This document shows, in pieces, positions 8,265 through 17,837 of a DNA stretch of 64,000 nt (its first letter is position 1; every line of letters begins with the position of its first letter). Location of the stretch: NCBI RefSeq assembly GCF_020544405.1, contig NZ_CP065410.1, positions 2,232,001-2,296,000 of the forward strand. Direction: 5' to 3'. This stretch comes from Pseudomonas sp. IAC-BECa141. Its GTDB lineage: Bacteria > Pseudomonadota > Gammaproteobacteria > Pseudomonadales > Pseudomonadaceae. The notes beneath the pieces are model-generated. The model ran no database searches. It was not told where the DNA came from and saw only the letters and a list, made by a program, of their open reading frames with translations. Position numbers and translations under genes: made by a program.

Positions 8265-9263
8265 TCAGTTGACCTTCAGCACGATCTTGCCGATGTGGTC
8301 GCCCGCTTCCATGCGCGCATGGGCTTTGGCCGCTTCGGCGAGCGGGAAGATCTGGTCGATGATCGGCAGGCAGCGTCCGGCGGCCAACACCGGCCAGACG
8401 TGTTCGCGCAATTGATCGGCGATGGCTGCCTTTTCCGCAGAGGTCCGGGCACGCAGCAGGGAGCCGGTGACCACCGCACGCTTGCCGAGGATCGCCAGCA
8501 GATCGATGTCATTGGCTCGCGCGCCACCGAGGAAACCGAGCATCACCAACCGCCCATCCATCCCCAAGGCGCTGATGTTCCCGTTGAGGTACGAGCCGCC
8601 CATGATGTCGAGGATCACATTAACGCCCTGGCCGGCGGTTTTCTCGGCGATAACAGTCGCGAAATCCTGTTCCCGGTAGTTGATGGCTTCGCCGCCCAGA
8701 CTGCGGATCACTGCGCATTTGTCCGCGCTGCCGGCGGTGGCGAAGGCTTCGATGCCAAACTCGCGGCACAGCATCAGCGCGGTGGTGCCGATGCCGCTGG
8801 TGCCGCCATGGATCAGGGCGCGCTGACCACGGCTGGCGCCGCCGAGGCCGAACAGATTGGCCCACACCGTGAAAAAGGTTTCCGGAATTGCCGCTGCCTG
8901 AATCCAGTCCAGCCCATCGGGGATTGGCAGGGCCTGGCCGGCCGGGACTGTGCAGTACTCGGCATATCCTCCGCCGTTGGTCAGCGCGCAGACCCGGTCA
9001 CCCACCGCAAATCTGCTGACACCGCTGCCAATCGCCACAACCTCGCCGGCCACTTCAAGGCCCGGAATCGGGTTCATGCCGGGTTTCATCGGGTACTGGC
9101 CGGCGCGTTGCAAAGCGTCCGGGCGATTGATGCCGGCGGCGTGCACGCGGATCAGTATTTCGCCTTCTGAAGCAATCGGCAGCGGCACGCGTCGGGATTG
9201 CAGAACTTCGGGCCCGCCCGGTTCGGTGATTTCGATGCGGGTCATTTCAGTGGGCAATGTCAT
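8265..9263 (-). CDS. NAD(P)H:quinone oxidoreductase, zinc-free MDR family (QOR/PIG3-like)
   Basis: The 332-residue protein has the GroES-like N-terminal half (RVHAAGINRPDALQRAGQYP, GLEVAGEVVAIG) and a Rossmann half with GGTSGIGTTA. It lacks the structural zinc cysteines of alcohol dehydrogenases, as is usual for quinone reductases. ATG 9263 is preceded by a good AGAGGAA; an upstream in-frame start would add seven residues without support. It lies 64 bases downstream of the MFS gene on the same strand and is probably co-transcribed with it under the divergent LysR regulator. Confidence 0.92.
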   Translation of the reverse strand: MTLPTEMTRIEITEPGGPEVLQSRRVPLPIASEGEILIRVHAAGINRPDALQRAGQYPMKPGMNPIPGLEVAGEVVAIGSGVSRFAVGDRVCALTNGGGYAEYCTVPAGQALPIPDGLDWIQAAAIPETFFTVWANLFGLGGASRGQRALIHGGTSGIGTTALMLCREFGIEAFATAGSADKCAVIRSLGGEAINYREQDFATVIAEKTAGQGVNVILDIMGGSYLNGNISALGMDGRLVMLGFLGGARANDIDLLAILGKRAVVTGSLLRARTSAEKAAIADQLREHVWPVLAAGRCLPIIDQIFPLAEAAKAHARMEAGDHIGKIVLKVN

Positions 9264-9327
9264 TTTCAGTTCCTCTTGAAACAAGTGATCAGTAGATGGG
9301 AGCGCAGTCAGGGCCTAATGATTCCCG

Positions 9328-10548
9328 TCAATGGGCGCAGCGGCGTTGTTCGATCGAGGAGGGCAGCAGTTTCATGACGTGCTCAAGTATCAGTGCGATC
9401 ACGATGGCACCGCCGGCAATCACGAACAGCAGCACATGCTGTCCACCTGTGGCGTTGAACAGCGCCGAATAGGCGAAGCCGGCCAGCGCCTGAAACGTGG
9501 CGAACGACACCGTGGCGCGGCTCCACGCCACCTGTTGGCGATGATGATCCGGTACCAGCTCATGCACCCGGGCCAACGCCAGCGGGACAATGCCCGGCGG
9601 AAACGAACCGAGCACAACCGCCAGCAGTGCCAGCGCCACGAACGAATGCGAAACGGCCAGCAAGCCAAGAGTGATCGCCTGTATCACAAGCACCAGACGA
9701 ATGCCGGTCCGCGCACCGAGATGGTCGGCGAGAAAACCATAGCTCACCGGGCCGACGATGGCGCCCAGACCGTACATGACCCAGACCAGCGCGCCGACGT
9801 GCGCCCCGGCGCCCAGCCCACGGGCGACGTAATCCACCAGGAAAACCATGGCTGGCACCAGCCCGGCGGCCATGAACGCGTACTGGGCAAACAACAGATA
9901 CACCGCAGGCGGTGTGGGTTCTGCCGGATCCACCTGAGCCGTTGTGGTAATTGCTTGGGGCAGCTCCGAAGGCCAGCCGAACCAGCTCAATGCCGTCAGT
10001 GTCAGCGACAGCGCGCCCAGTCCCAGCCAGGTCGCTTGCAGGCCCAGACTCAACAGCAGGGGGACGATCGTGCCGGAGCCGGCGATGCCCAGACCGATGC
10101 CGAGGAAAATCGCACCACTGGCCAGGCCCTTGCGCGCGGCAGGTACATGGGGCAATACAGTCGCGGCCACCAGCACCATGATCGCGCCGCCCGCGATGCC
10201 GGACAGCAGGCGCCAGCCGAAATACCAGCTCACCGATACGGGGTATGCACAGGCAAAAAACGCCACGGTCACCGCCAGCATCATCAGGCGCAGAGCTGTT
10301 CGCTGGGTGACCCGGCGTGCCAGCGGGCGACCGAGGAGGGCGCCGATCAGGTAACCGACCAGGTTGGCCGCGCCGAGGTAAACCACATCATGGGCGGAAA
10401 ACCATTGCGCCTGAATCAGCGAAGGGATCAGCGGTGTGTAGGCGAAACGCGCCAGTCCGATGCTGACCAGGCTGGCGCAGAGTCCGGCGAAGATCGCCAG
10501 CCAGACACTCGTGTCCGGGCGTTCGGGCGAAGCAGTTGTAGTGCGCAT
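9328..10548 (-). CDS. MFS transporter, YbfB/YjiJ family
   Basis: The 406-residue protein has about 12 hydrophobic segments, a compact loop after TM6, and the family-typical opening WLAIFAGLCASLVSIGLARFAYTPLIPSL. YbfB-type members are predicted exporters; no substrate is established. ATG 10548 has AGGA upstream. It is divergent from a LysR regulator across a 112-base gap that contains two copies of a palindromic TGCGTT(A/T)ATGCA element, and it precedes the quinone oxidoreductase gene, so the three genes form a likely regulated efflux/redox unit. Confidence 0.9.
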   Translation of the reverse strand: MRTTTASPERPDTSVWLAIFAGLCASLVSIGLARFAYTPLIPSLIQAQWFSAHDVVYLGAANLVGYLIGALLGRPLARRVTQRTALRLMMLAVTVAFFACAYPVSVSWYFGWRLLSGIAGGAIMVLVAATVLPHVPAARKGLASGAIFLGIGLGIAGSGTIVPLLLSLGLQATWLGLGALSLTLTALSWFGWPSELPQAITTTAQVDPAEPTPPAVYLLFAQYAFMAAGLVPAMVFLVDYVARGLGAGAHVGALVWVMYGLGAIVGPVSYGFLADHLGARTGIRLVLVIQAITLGLLAVSHSFVALALLAVVLGSFPPGIVPLALARVHELVPDHHRQQVAWSRATVSFATFQALAGFAYSALFNATGGQHVLLFVIAGGAIVIALILEHVMKLLPSSIEQRRCAH

Positions 10549-10599
10549 GATGGCGGTCCTGGGGAAAGGTTTATGGCGCCCAGCATATCGGCTATCGTT

Positions 10600-10648
10600 G
10601 CTGCGTTAATGCAGCGAGTTTGCGTTGTTATGATGCGTTTATGCATCA
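10600..10648. promoter_or_regulatory. tandem palindromic operator between LysR regulator and MFS gene
   Basis: GCTGC-GTTAAT-GCAGC (10600-10615) and TGATGC-GTTTAT-GCATCA (10631-10648) share the core TGCGTT(A/T)ATGCA at 10602 and 10634, 32 bases apart (about three helical turns). A third half-like TGCGTT lies at 10621. This is the expected layout for a LysR-type regulator acting on the divergent promoter pair. Confidence 0.7.
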
Positions 10649-10660
10649 ATGGGGAATGTT

Positions 10661-11536
10661 ATGAACTGGGATGATGCAAGGGTTTTTCTTGCGGTCTGCC
10701 GCGAGTCGACATTACGCGGCGCTGCGCGCGTGCTGGGCGTGGATCAGGCGACGGTCGGGCGACGCATCACGGCGCTGGAAAAGTCGCTGGACGCGACCTT
10801 GTTTCTGCGCACCTCCGAGGGCTATGCGTTGACGGCAGTCGGTGAAGCCGCGCTCAAGTCAGTGGAAAAAATGGAGCATTCGGCGCTCGAGCTGGAGCGG
10901 CGTATCCAGGGCCTGGACGATCGCCTGACCGGCAGCGTTCGGGTCAGCACCACCGATTCACTGGCCATCGATTTCCTGATCCCGGCCATTGCGCAGTTGC
11001 ACGAACAGCATCCGGACGTGCGCGTGCAGCTGGACGCTTCCACGCAGATCCTCAGCCTGGCCAAACGAGAAGCGGACATCGCCGTGCGCAACACCCGCCC
11101 GGACAACCCGGACCTGATCGCCCGGCGCATCGCGCGTTGGCCGGTGGGGTTGTTCGCTTCGCAGGCCTATGTCGACCACCATGGCGTGCCGGCGCCGGGC
11201 AGTGCATTCGAGGGCCATGATCTGGTGGTGTACCAGCCGTATCTGCAAGGCAACAAGGACCTGACTTTGGTGAACGAGCCCGTGACTCGCGGGCGGATCG
11301 TCGCCGGTCTGAGTTCCAGCTTGCTGGTACGACGCTCGATTGCCGCCGGTCTGGGTGTAGGAGAAATACCGGTTTACATGGGCGAGCGCGATGGTCTGGT
11401 CAGACTGTGGCCGGAGCGCACGCGGCCGCTGCCTTATGAAGTGTGGCTGGTGACCCATGCGGATTTGCGCCATACCGCGCGGGTCAGGGCGGTGATCGAA
11501 CACATTGTCGAAGCGTTCGTACTGGAGAATGAGTAG
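10661..11536 (+). CDS. LysR family transcriptional regulator of the divergent MFS/oxidoreductase genes
   Basis: The 291-residue protein opens with a LysR winged helix-turn-helix (MNWDDARVFLAVCRESTLRGAA..., DQATVGRRITALE) and continues with a substrate-binding domain. The ATG at 10661 is preceded by GGGGA, so the in-frame GTG at 10649 is less likely. The divergent gap of about 110 bases to the MFS gene contains a duplicated palindrome. Target and inducer are inferred from layout only. Confidence 0.92.
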   Translation: MNWDDARVFLAVCRESTLRGAARVLGVDQATVGRRITALEKSLDATLFLRTSEGYALTAVGEAALKSVEKMEHSALELERRIQGLDDRLTGSVRVSTTDSLAIDFLIPAIAQLHEQHPDVRVQLDASTQILSLAKREADIAVRNTRPDNPDLIARRIARWPVGLFASQAYVDHHGVPAPGSAFEGHDLVVYQPYLQGNKDLTLVNEPVTRGRIVAGLSSSLLVRRSIAAGLGVGEIPVYMGERDGLVRLWPERTRPLPYEVWLVTHADLRHTARVRAVIEHIVEAFVLENE

Positions 11537-11593
11537 TTCATTGAGGCGGTGCAAGACGGCTACATCAGTTGGCGATCTTGCCTGCAGAATGAA

Positions 11594-11622
11594 AAACGGC
11601 CTTCAATGAAGGCCGTTTTTGT
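11594..11622. terminator. bidirectional rho-independent terminator
   Basis: AAAAACGGCCTTC-AATG-AAGGCCGTTTTT; placed between the convergent LysR and pirin genes. Confidence 0.92.
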
Positions 11623-11642
11623 CGAGCGATGAAACCACCGAA

Positions 11643-12365
11643 TCATGGCATTTCCGGCAGTTCCTGCGGGCGCAGATCAAACACCAGGACTTCGGCGTCC
11701 TGGCCATTGCTCAGGGTCAGTGCCTGCTCTTCACGAACCCGTACGCCGTCGCCTTCCTTCAACTGCAGGCCGTTGAGTTCAACGCTGCCGCGAGCGACGT
11801 GAACATAGGCGAAGCGGTTGGCAGGCAGCTTGAGGGTGGCACTTTCCTCGCCATCGAACAGCCCGGCATACACCCGTGCATCCTGGCGCACTTTCAGCGA
11901 GCCGTGGTTGCCTTCGGGCGAGATGATCAGTTGCAGACGACCGCGTTTTTTCTGCTCGCTGAAGTGCTCTTGCTGGTAACGCGGTTTCGCGCCGCTGACG
12001 TCCGGTACGATCCAGATCTGCAGGAAGTGCACAGGTTTGGTCGCCGAATGGTTGAACTCGCTGTGGGCCACGCCGCTGCCGGCGCTCATCAGTTGCACAT
12101 CGCCGGGGCGAATCACCGAGCCGGTGCCGAGGGTGTCCTTGTGTTCCAGGGCGCCTTCGAGCACATAGGAGAAAATCTCCATGTCCCGGTGGGGGTGTTG
12201 GCCGAAGCCCTTGCCGGCGGCGACGCGGTCATCGTTGATCACCAGCAGGTCGGAGAAACCCTGTTCACGCGGGTCACGGTAGCTGGCGAAGGAAAAGGTG
12301 TGGAACGACTTCAACCAGCCATGATTGGCCAGACCGCGGTCGGAAGCTTTACGAAGGGTCAGCAT
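11643..12365 (-). CDS. pirin family protein (bicupin; possible quercetinase)
   Basis: The 240-residue protein has the pirin N-terminal signature FHTFSFASY and the metal-binding cupin pattern HPHRDMEIFSYVLEGALEHKD with HSEFNHS, giving the usual three His and one Glu. Bacterial pirins such as YhhW act as quercetin 2,3-dioxygenases or as redox-responsive binding partners. AAGGAG lies eight bases before ATG 12365. It is divergent from a GlxA-type regulator, which may control it, but no shared operator was recognised. Confidence 0.93.
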   Translation of the reverse strand: MLTLRKASDRGLANHGWLKSFHTFSFASYRDPREQGFSDLLVINDDRVAAGKGFGQHPHRDMEIFSYVLEGALEHKDTLGTGSVIRPGDVQLMSAGSGVAHSEFNHSATKPVHFLQIWIVPDVSGAKPRYQQEHFSEQKKRGRLQLIISPEGNHGSLKVRQDARVYAGLFDGEESATLKLPANRFAYVHVARGSVELNGLQLKEGDGVRVREEQALTLSNGQDAEVLVFDLRPQELPEMP

Positions 12366-12575
12366 GATGAAATCTCCTTTCAGGACGTTGATTCGTCCGA
12401 GTGAGGAGAAGGTTACTGGTAACCCTGGGATGCAATAAGTAGATGAAAATTGAAATACTGTCCCTTTAGAGTTGACAGTTGTGTGCACTGGATCACGTAT
12501 TCTTTCCGACGGCTCCAGCGTATCCGGCCATAATGCGCAGACTTATGATTTTGCATGGATTTTGGTGATACCCCC

Positions 12576-13526
12576 ATGAAGACCGTGGCAATGGTGCTGT
12601 TCCCGGAGTTTCTGCTGCTCGACATGGCCGGGCCGCTGGAGGTCTTTTCAGTTGCCAACCGTTACCTGAAACCGCAAGCCCACTATCATCTGACGACCCT
12701 GGGCACCGAGCACGGGCCGTTGCGTGCGTCCAATGGCGTCCTCGTGCACGCCGATCGGCACATCGACGAAGCCGATGAGCGTTATGACTTGTTGCTGGTG
12801 CCGGGCGGCCCCGGCGCCTACAACGAAAAACACCCGCCGTTGCTCGCCTGGCTGCAGGGCGCGGTCACGCGTGCCGGGCAATATGGCTCGATCTGTACCG
12901 GTGCCTTCGTGCTTGGACACGCCGGTTTGCTCGACGGCTACCGTGTAACCACCCACTGGAATTACACCGAACGCCTGATCAAGGGCTTTCCAATGGCAAA
13001 CGTCGCAACTGACCAGATTTTTGTCGAGGATCGCAATCTGATCACGTCCGGGGGCGTCACGGCCGGCATCGATATGGCGTTGGCGGTGGTCGCTCGCGAT
13101 CATGGCAAAAAGATTGCCCAGGACGTGGCCAAGGTGTTGCTGGTGGTGATGAAACGTCAGGGCGGACAAGCGCAGTTCAGCCCGTTGATGGCAGCAGTGG
13201 CGCCCCAGCAAACACCGATTACCCGGGTGCAGAACCATGTGCTGGAGCATCTGGAGGAAGCTTTCACTGTCGAGCGTATGGCAAGTCTTGCGAACATGAG
13301 TGCACGACACTTCGCTCGGGTGTTTGCCCGCGAGGTCAACATGACACCCATGGAATTCCTGCAAAGTGCGCGCATCGATTGCGCGCGCAACCTGCTGGAA
13401 ACCAGCGATCTGCCGTTGAAGACCGTTGCCTATAAAAGCGGTTTCGGCAGCGTGCGGCACATGCGTTTCCTGTTCGGCGAAAAGCTCGGGCTGACCCCCA
13501 CGCAATATCGCGAACAGTTCAGCTAG
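12576..13526 (+). CDS. GlxA-family transcriptional regulator (DJ-1/PfpI domain plus AraC DNA-binding domain)
   Basis: The 316-residue protein has an N-terminal amidotransferase-like DJ-1/PfpI domain (FPEFLLLDMAGPLEVFSVAN; nucleophile-elbow-like SICTGAFVLG with Cys) and a C-terminal AraC/XylS pair of helix-turn-helix motifs (MASLANMSARHFARVF; KTVAYKSGFGSVRHMRFLF). GlxA-type regulators often sense small metabolites such as carnitine, arginine or glycine betaine; which one applies here is unknown. I chose ATG 12576 (GGTGA upstream) over an in-frame ATG at 12555. Confidence 0.9.
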   Translation: MKTVAMVLFPEFLLLDMAGPLEVFSVANRYLKPQAHYHLTTLGTEHGPLRASNGVLVHADRHIDEADERYDLLLVPGGPGAYNEKHPPLLAWLQGAVTRAGQYGSICTGAFVLGHAGLLDGYRVTTHWNYTERLIKGFPMANVATDQIFVEDRNLITSGGVTAGIDMALAVVARDHGKKIAQDVAKVLLVVMKRQGGQAQFSPLMAAVAPQQTPITRVQNHVLEHLEEAFTVERMASLANMSARHFARVFAREVNMTPMEFLQSARIDCARNLLETSDLPLKTVAYKSGFGSVRHMRFLFGEKLGLTPTQYREQFS

Positions 13527-13616
13527 AGCGGTTCTGTCCGTTACGGGCATCCGGATGTCCGTGTTGGACCCCGCGTGGTGGTTGTTCCGTCATCGAGGCC
13601 TGCGAAGATAACGGAC

Positions 13617-15089
13617 ATGAACAGCTTCAACGAATTGAACTCGGCGTCGGTCCTGCGTTTCGGGCCGTACGCGTTCCATTTGCGTCAACGGCTGATCCTC
13701 GAAGGGGATCGGCAATTGCGCATGGGCGGTCGTGCGCTGGACATTCTGCAGGTGCTGGTCGAGCGCGCCGGGCGGGTGGTCAGCAAAGAGCAGTTGATTG
13801 CTCTGGTGTGGCCGACCTCGGTGGTCGAGGAGATCAACCTGCGGGTGCACATCGCCGCGTTGCGCCGGGCCCTCGGCGACGGCGAGAACGGTCAACGCTA
13901 CATCGTCAATGTGCCGCAATGCGGGTACAGCTTCGTGGCACCGGTGCAGGGCGACAGCGTTGCTCAGGTGGTTTTCGAAAGCCTGCAAGCGCCCCAGCAC
14001 AACTTGCCCGCACGGCTGACACCGGTCACCGGGCGCGACTCACTGGTCGGCGGTCTGGTCCGGCAACTGCCGTTGTCCCGGCTCCTGACGGTGACGGGAC
14101 CTGCCGGCGTCGGCAAAAGCACCGTGGCGCTGCGCGCAGCGGAATTGCTGCTGCAACATTTTCGTGACGGCGTTTGGCAGGTCGATCTCTCGCTGGTCGA
14201 CGAAGATACTCCGCTCCTCGATTACCTGCTGAAAACCCTCGACATCGACTTCCCCACACTGGCCGCGCGCCACGCCTTGCTGGTGCTGGACAACTGCGAG
14301 CACCTGCACGAAGCCTGCCGGAGCCTGCTGGAAACGTTGCTCGACGTTTCCCCCCGTCTGTCGATTCTTGCCACCAGCCGCGAACCGTTGCGTCTCGGTC
14401 TGGAAGTATTGCAACCACTGCCGTCCCTGACCCTTCCCAAAGCCACGGCGCTTAACAGCGTCGATGAGGTCATGGGCTATTCGGCGGTGCAGCTGTTTGT
14501 CAGTCGTGCCCGTGCGCGTCAACACGGGTTCGGTCTGCGTGAGCAGGATCTGGAAACGGTGCGCGATATCTGTCGACGACTCGACGGCCTGCCGCTGGCG
14601 ATCGAACTGGCAGCGGCGCAGATCGATGCGCTGGCGCTGGTCGGCCTTCAGACGCAACTGGATCAAGGTCTGCAAGTCCTGAGTCACGGTCGCCGCACCG
14701 CCGTGCCACGCCATCAGTCGATGAAGGCTGCGCTGGACTGGAGCTATCAGCGCTTGAGCGAGCAGGAAAAACGAGTGCTGCAAAGGTTATCGGTGTTCAA
14801 GATGGCATTCACCCTGGACGCCGCCATCGGCGTGATCAGTTGTGCCCAATTACCACCCTCGACGCTGGTGGCTGTGGTTGAACGGTTGGCGTCCAAGTCG
14901 CTGCTGACAATGGATCGATCCAGCGGAACACTGCGCTATCGAATGCTCAACACCACGCGCCGATACGCCCGCGAGCAACTCGAGCAGAGCGGCGAACTGA
15001 ACGATGTCGAGCGTCGGCACGCGCGTTACCTTGGCCGCACACGGCCAGCCTCACGCAGCCGGCTGACCGCCCAATTCGTCGAGCAGTAA
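13617..15089 (+). CDS. winged-helix/NB-ARC-type ATPase regulator, short form lacking the C-terminal repeat domain
   Basis: The 490-residue protein begins with an OmpR-type winged helix (LRFGPYAFHLRQRLILEG to GYSFVAP, about residues 10-105), followed by a STAND/NB-ARC-like ATPase with Walker A GPAGVGKST and Walker B LLVLDNCEH. It is a close architectural relative of the 928-residue neighbour on the other strand but stops about 20 residues after ERRHARYLG, where the neighbour continues with a long helical-repeat sensor region. The last 39 bases overlap the 3' end of that neighbour. I chose ATG 13617; GTG 13575 is an alternative. It may be a truncated, possibly unresponsive copy. Confidence 0.85.
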   Translation: MNSFNELNSASVLRFGPYAFHLRQRLILEGDRQLRMGGRALDILQVLVERAGRVVSKEQLIALVWPTSVVEEINLRVHIAALRRALGDGENGQRYIVNVPQCGYSFVAPVQGDSVAQVVFESLQAPQHNLPARLTPVTGRDSLVGGLVRQLPLSRLLTVTGPAGVGKSTVALRAAELLLQHFRDGVWQVDLSLVDEDTPLLDYLLKTLDIDFPTLAARHALLVLDNCEHLHEACRSLLETLLDVSPRLSILATSREPLRLGLEVLQPLPSLTLPKATALNSVDEVMGYSAVQLFVSRARARQHGFGLREQDLETVRDICRRLDGLPLAIELAAAQIDALALVGLQTQLDQGLQVLSHGRRTAVPRHQSMKAALDWSYQRLSEQEKRVLQRLSVFKMAFTLDAAIGVISCAQLPPSTLVAVVERLASKSLLTMDRSSGTLRYRMLNTTRRYAREQLEQSGELNDVERRHARYLGRTRPASRSRLTAQFVEQ

Positions 15090-17837
15090 ACGCACTTTGC
15101 GCAAATCGGGGGTGGCATAGCCTTCGGTGAAGCGCTGGTAGATCGGTGTCAGCAATTGGAGTGCTTCACGAAAACGCGACTGGCGCTGCCACAACCGAGC
15201 CAGCGACGTTGCGCTGCGCAGTTCCCAGGCCAGTGCGCCTTGTGCCCGGGCAATTTCAAGGGATTGCTGCAAGGCGCTTTCGACCGTGTGATGGCAGGGC
15301 GATTCAGCCGCCAGCAATCGCTCGGCGCGGGCCCGCAAAATCTCCGCAGTGCTCCAGCCGGCCGCTCCGCTTTGTGCTCGTTCGAGCAAGGCATCATCAA
15401 CGAAAACCGGATCCAGCGTGACCATGATCTCCCTGACCAGACCGCTATCGGCGGGCGGGGTGGCGGGGGCCTTGTCGGCGTCGATCACCTGCGCGTAGTG
15501 CCGCGCCCAGGTGTAGAACAGCAGCACCGAATGCTTCTGCGCCTGTTCGAGCAGCAGTTGCAGCAGCGCGCGAGCGTTCTGTACGTCGCCGTTGTAATGG
15601 GCGATCAGGCACGAGGCGAGTGCCAGGGTGTAGCAGATCGAGGTGCCGTGGTTGATCTGCACCGCGATGTCCAGCGCCTGCCGCGCCGTGCGCCAGGCCT
15701 GCTCGGGAAAACCTTGCAGCCACAGCACCCGGGCGAGGACGGTCAGCGAGGCGACGCTCTGATCGTATTGCACGCCGAAACCGTGCGTGAAGCGGTTGAG
15801 GTGGCCGCTGTGGGCCATGCGCTGGATCACCTGTTCGGCGTGGATCCGCGCCTGATGCTGATCGCCGGCGTAATGCAGCGCGAGCACCCGCAAGCGGTGG
15901 GTACTCAAGGACAACTGCGCATCGCCGTGCACGCCGAGGCTTTCGAATTGCTCGCTCTGCTCCAGCGCCATCTGGTAATGCCCGCAACTGAGATTGACCG
16001 CCATGTGCCCCGATATGGCGCGCAATTGCCCGGCCATGTCGTCGTGCCGTTGCGCCAGCAGACGGGCGCTGACGAAGGCTTCGATGGTTTCCGGTGTGCC
16101 GCCCCAGGTGTGATAGCAGGCGCTGCCGAGGGCCAGTTTCAAGGCGATTTCCAGTCGCGGGCAGGGCTCGTCGGATGACGCCAGCAATGCGAGTGCCCGC
16201 CGCACGTGAACGCCGTATTCCTTTAGCAGAGACAACTCTTGCCACAACGGCGCCGAGGTCGCCGTCAGTCGAACGCCGAGAGGGCGCGAGCCTTCGTCAT
16301 TCAGCGTCCAGTCCAGCGCCGCGCGCAGGTCTTCGAGGCTACGGGCGTAGCGCTCGATCCAGACTTCAGTCGCGGTGTTCTCCCAGTCGGCCTGGGCCTG
16401 GTGCATCAGCGCCAGGCTGCGTTCGGCATGGCGTTCGCGGGTTTCGCCGAGCTCGGCAGCCTGATCAAGTTTTTCCAGTGCATAGCGGCGGGTGGTGTCG
16501 AGCAGGCGATAGAACACCTCTTCATCACCGACCTCTACGGTGAGCAGCGACTTGGCCACCAGTTGCGTGATCGAGGCGAACACTTCGTTCGGCTCGATGT
16601 GCTGACCGACGATGACCGCCGCCGCAGATTCCAGCGTGAAGGCGCCACGGAACACACTCAATCGGCGCAGGCCGGTCTGTTCGCAGGCGTTGAGCAGATT
16701 GAAGCTCCAGTCCAGCGTAGCGCGCAGCGTTTCGTGCCTGCCGAGACGCGTCTGATTGCCTGCCGGCAACCGCCCCTGAAGTTGACTCAGCAAACCGTCC
16801 AGCCCAAGGCCCGCCACCTGCGCGGCAGCCAGTTCCAGTGCCAGCGGGATGCCATCCAGTCGGCGGCAGATTTCGATGATCGAGGGCAGATCAGCGTTGC
16901 CCGGCTCAAAGTGTTCGTGGGCCGCCATCGCCCGTTCGACGAACAGTTGCAGCGCAGAAAACCCCATCGCCTGATCACGTTCGAGCACCGCAATCGGCGG
17001 TGGACAATCAAGAGACTCCAGGCGCTGCACATACTCGCCCTCGGCTCGCAGGCTTTCGCGGCTGGTGGCCAGAATATGCACCTGCGGCGCGCCGCGCAGA
17101 ATGCTTTCACTGAGCAATGCCACGGCATCGATCAAATGCTCGCAGTTGTCGATCACCAGCAGCATCTGCCGCTCTCGCAGACTGTTGATCAGGCATGCCA
17201 TCGGTTCACTGTCGTGCAGCGAAAGATCCAACAGGGCGGCGAGGTGCGAGCAGATCGAAGCAGGGTCATCGAGCGGTGCCAGATCCAGTAGACGAATACC
17301 GTTGCGATAACGGCCGATCAGTTGCTCGGCGACGCGCAGGGCCACGGTAGTTTTGCCGATGCCACCGGGGCCGACCAGGGTGATGCAGCGCTGGCGCGGC
17401 AGTTGGGTGATCAGGCTGTCGACCACCGACTGGCGACCGATCATCCGCGTGCGACGCAGTGGCAGGTTATGCTGGCCGAGGTGGGTGGCGGCAGGGCGTT
17501 GTTCAATCGATTGCAGCACGACCGGCGCGACGAAACTGTAACCGCGTTGCGCAACGGTGATGATATAGCGCTGGCCGTTCTGACCGTCGCCGAGGGCCTT
17601 GCGCAGCGCGGCCATGTGCACTCGCAGATTGATGTCTTCCACCACGCTGTCCGGCCATACCCCGGCGATCAGTTGCTGCTTGCTCACCACCTCGCCGGCG
17701 TTGGCCAGCAGGATCAGCAGAATGTCCATGGCACGCCGGCCCAGGCGCAAAGGCTGGTCGCCTTCAAGCACCAGCCGCTGGCCGGGGTGGATCCGATAGG
17801 GGCCGAAACCGATGGCCTGATTCGGGGAAAGACTCAA
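15051..17837 (-). CDS. winged-helix/NB-ARC-type ATPase regulator with C-terminal helical-repeat domain (928 aa)
   Basis: An N-terminal OmpR-like winged helix (IGFGPYRIHPGQRLVLEG to GYSFVAPV, residues ~10-105) is followed by an ATPase with GPGGIGKTT (Walker A) and LLVIDNCEH (Walker B), then about 450 residues of alpha-helical TPR-like repeats, as in large LuxR/SARP-style STAND regulators. Such proteins oligomerise on ligand binding and activate transcription. The gene converges on its shorter paralogue, the stop codons overlapping by 39 bases. The ATG at 17837 follows a GAAGGAGTGAGCGG stretch. Ligand and targets are unknown. Confidence 0.88.
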   Translation of the reverse strand: MSLSPNQAIGFGPYRIHPGQRLVLEGDQPLRLGRRAMDILLILLANAGEVVSKQQLIAGVWPDSVVEDINLRVHMAALRKALGDGQNGQRYIITVAQRGYSFVAPVVLQSIEQRPAATHLGQHNLPLRRTRMIGRQSVVDSLITQLPRQRCITLVGPGGIGKTTVALRVAEQLIGRYRNGIRLLDLAPLDDPASICSHLAALLDLSLHDSEPMACLINSLRERQMLLVIDNCEHLIDAVALLSESILRGAPQVHILATSRESLRAEGEYVQRLESLDCPPPIAVLERDQAMGFSALQLFVERAMAAHEHFEPGNADLPSIIEICRRLDGIPLALELAAAQVAGLGLDGLLSQLQGRLPAGNQTRLGRHETLRATLDWSFNLLNACEQTGLRRLSVFRGAFTLESAAAVIVGQHIEPNEVFASITQLVAKSLLTVEVGDEEVFYRLLDTTRRYALEKLDQAAELGETRERHAERSLALMHQAQADWENTATEVWIERYARSLEDLRAALDWTLNDEGSRPLGVRLTATSAPLWQELSLLKEYGVHVRRALALLASSDEPCPRLEIALKLALGSACYHTWGGTPETIEAFVSARLLAQRHDDMAGQLRAISGHMAVNLSCGHYQMALEQSEQFESLGVHGDAQLSLSTHRLRVLALHYAGDQHQARIHAEQVIQRMAHSGHLNRFTHGFGVQYDQSVASLTVLARVLWLQGFPEQAWRTARQALDIAVQINHGTSICYTLALASCLIAHYNGDVQNARALLQLLLEQAQKHSVLLFYTWARHYAQVIDADKAPATPPADSGLVREIMVTLDPVFVDDALLERAQSGAAGWSTAEILRARAERLLAAESPCHHTVESALQQSLEIARAQGALAWELRSATSLARLWQRQSRFREALQLLTPIYQRFTEGYATPDLRKVRLLLDELGGQPAA

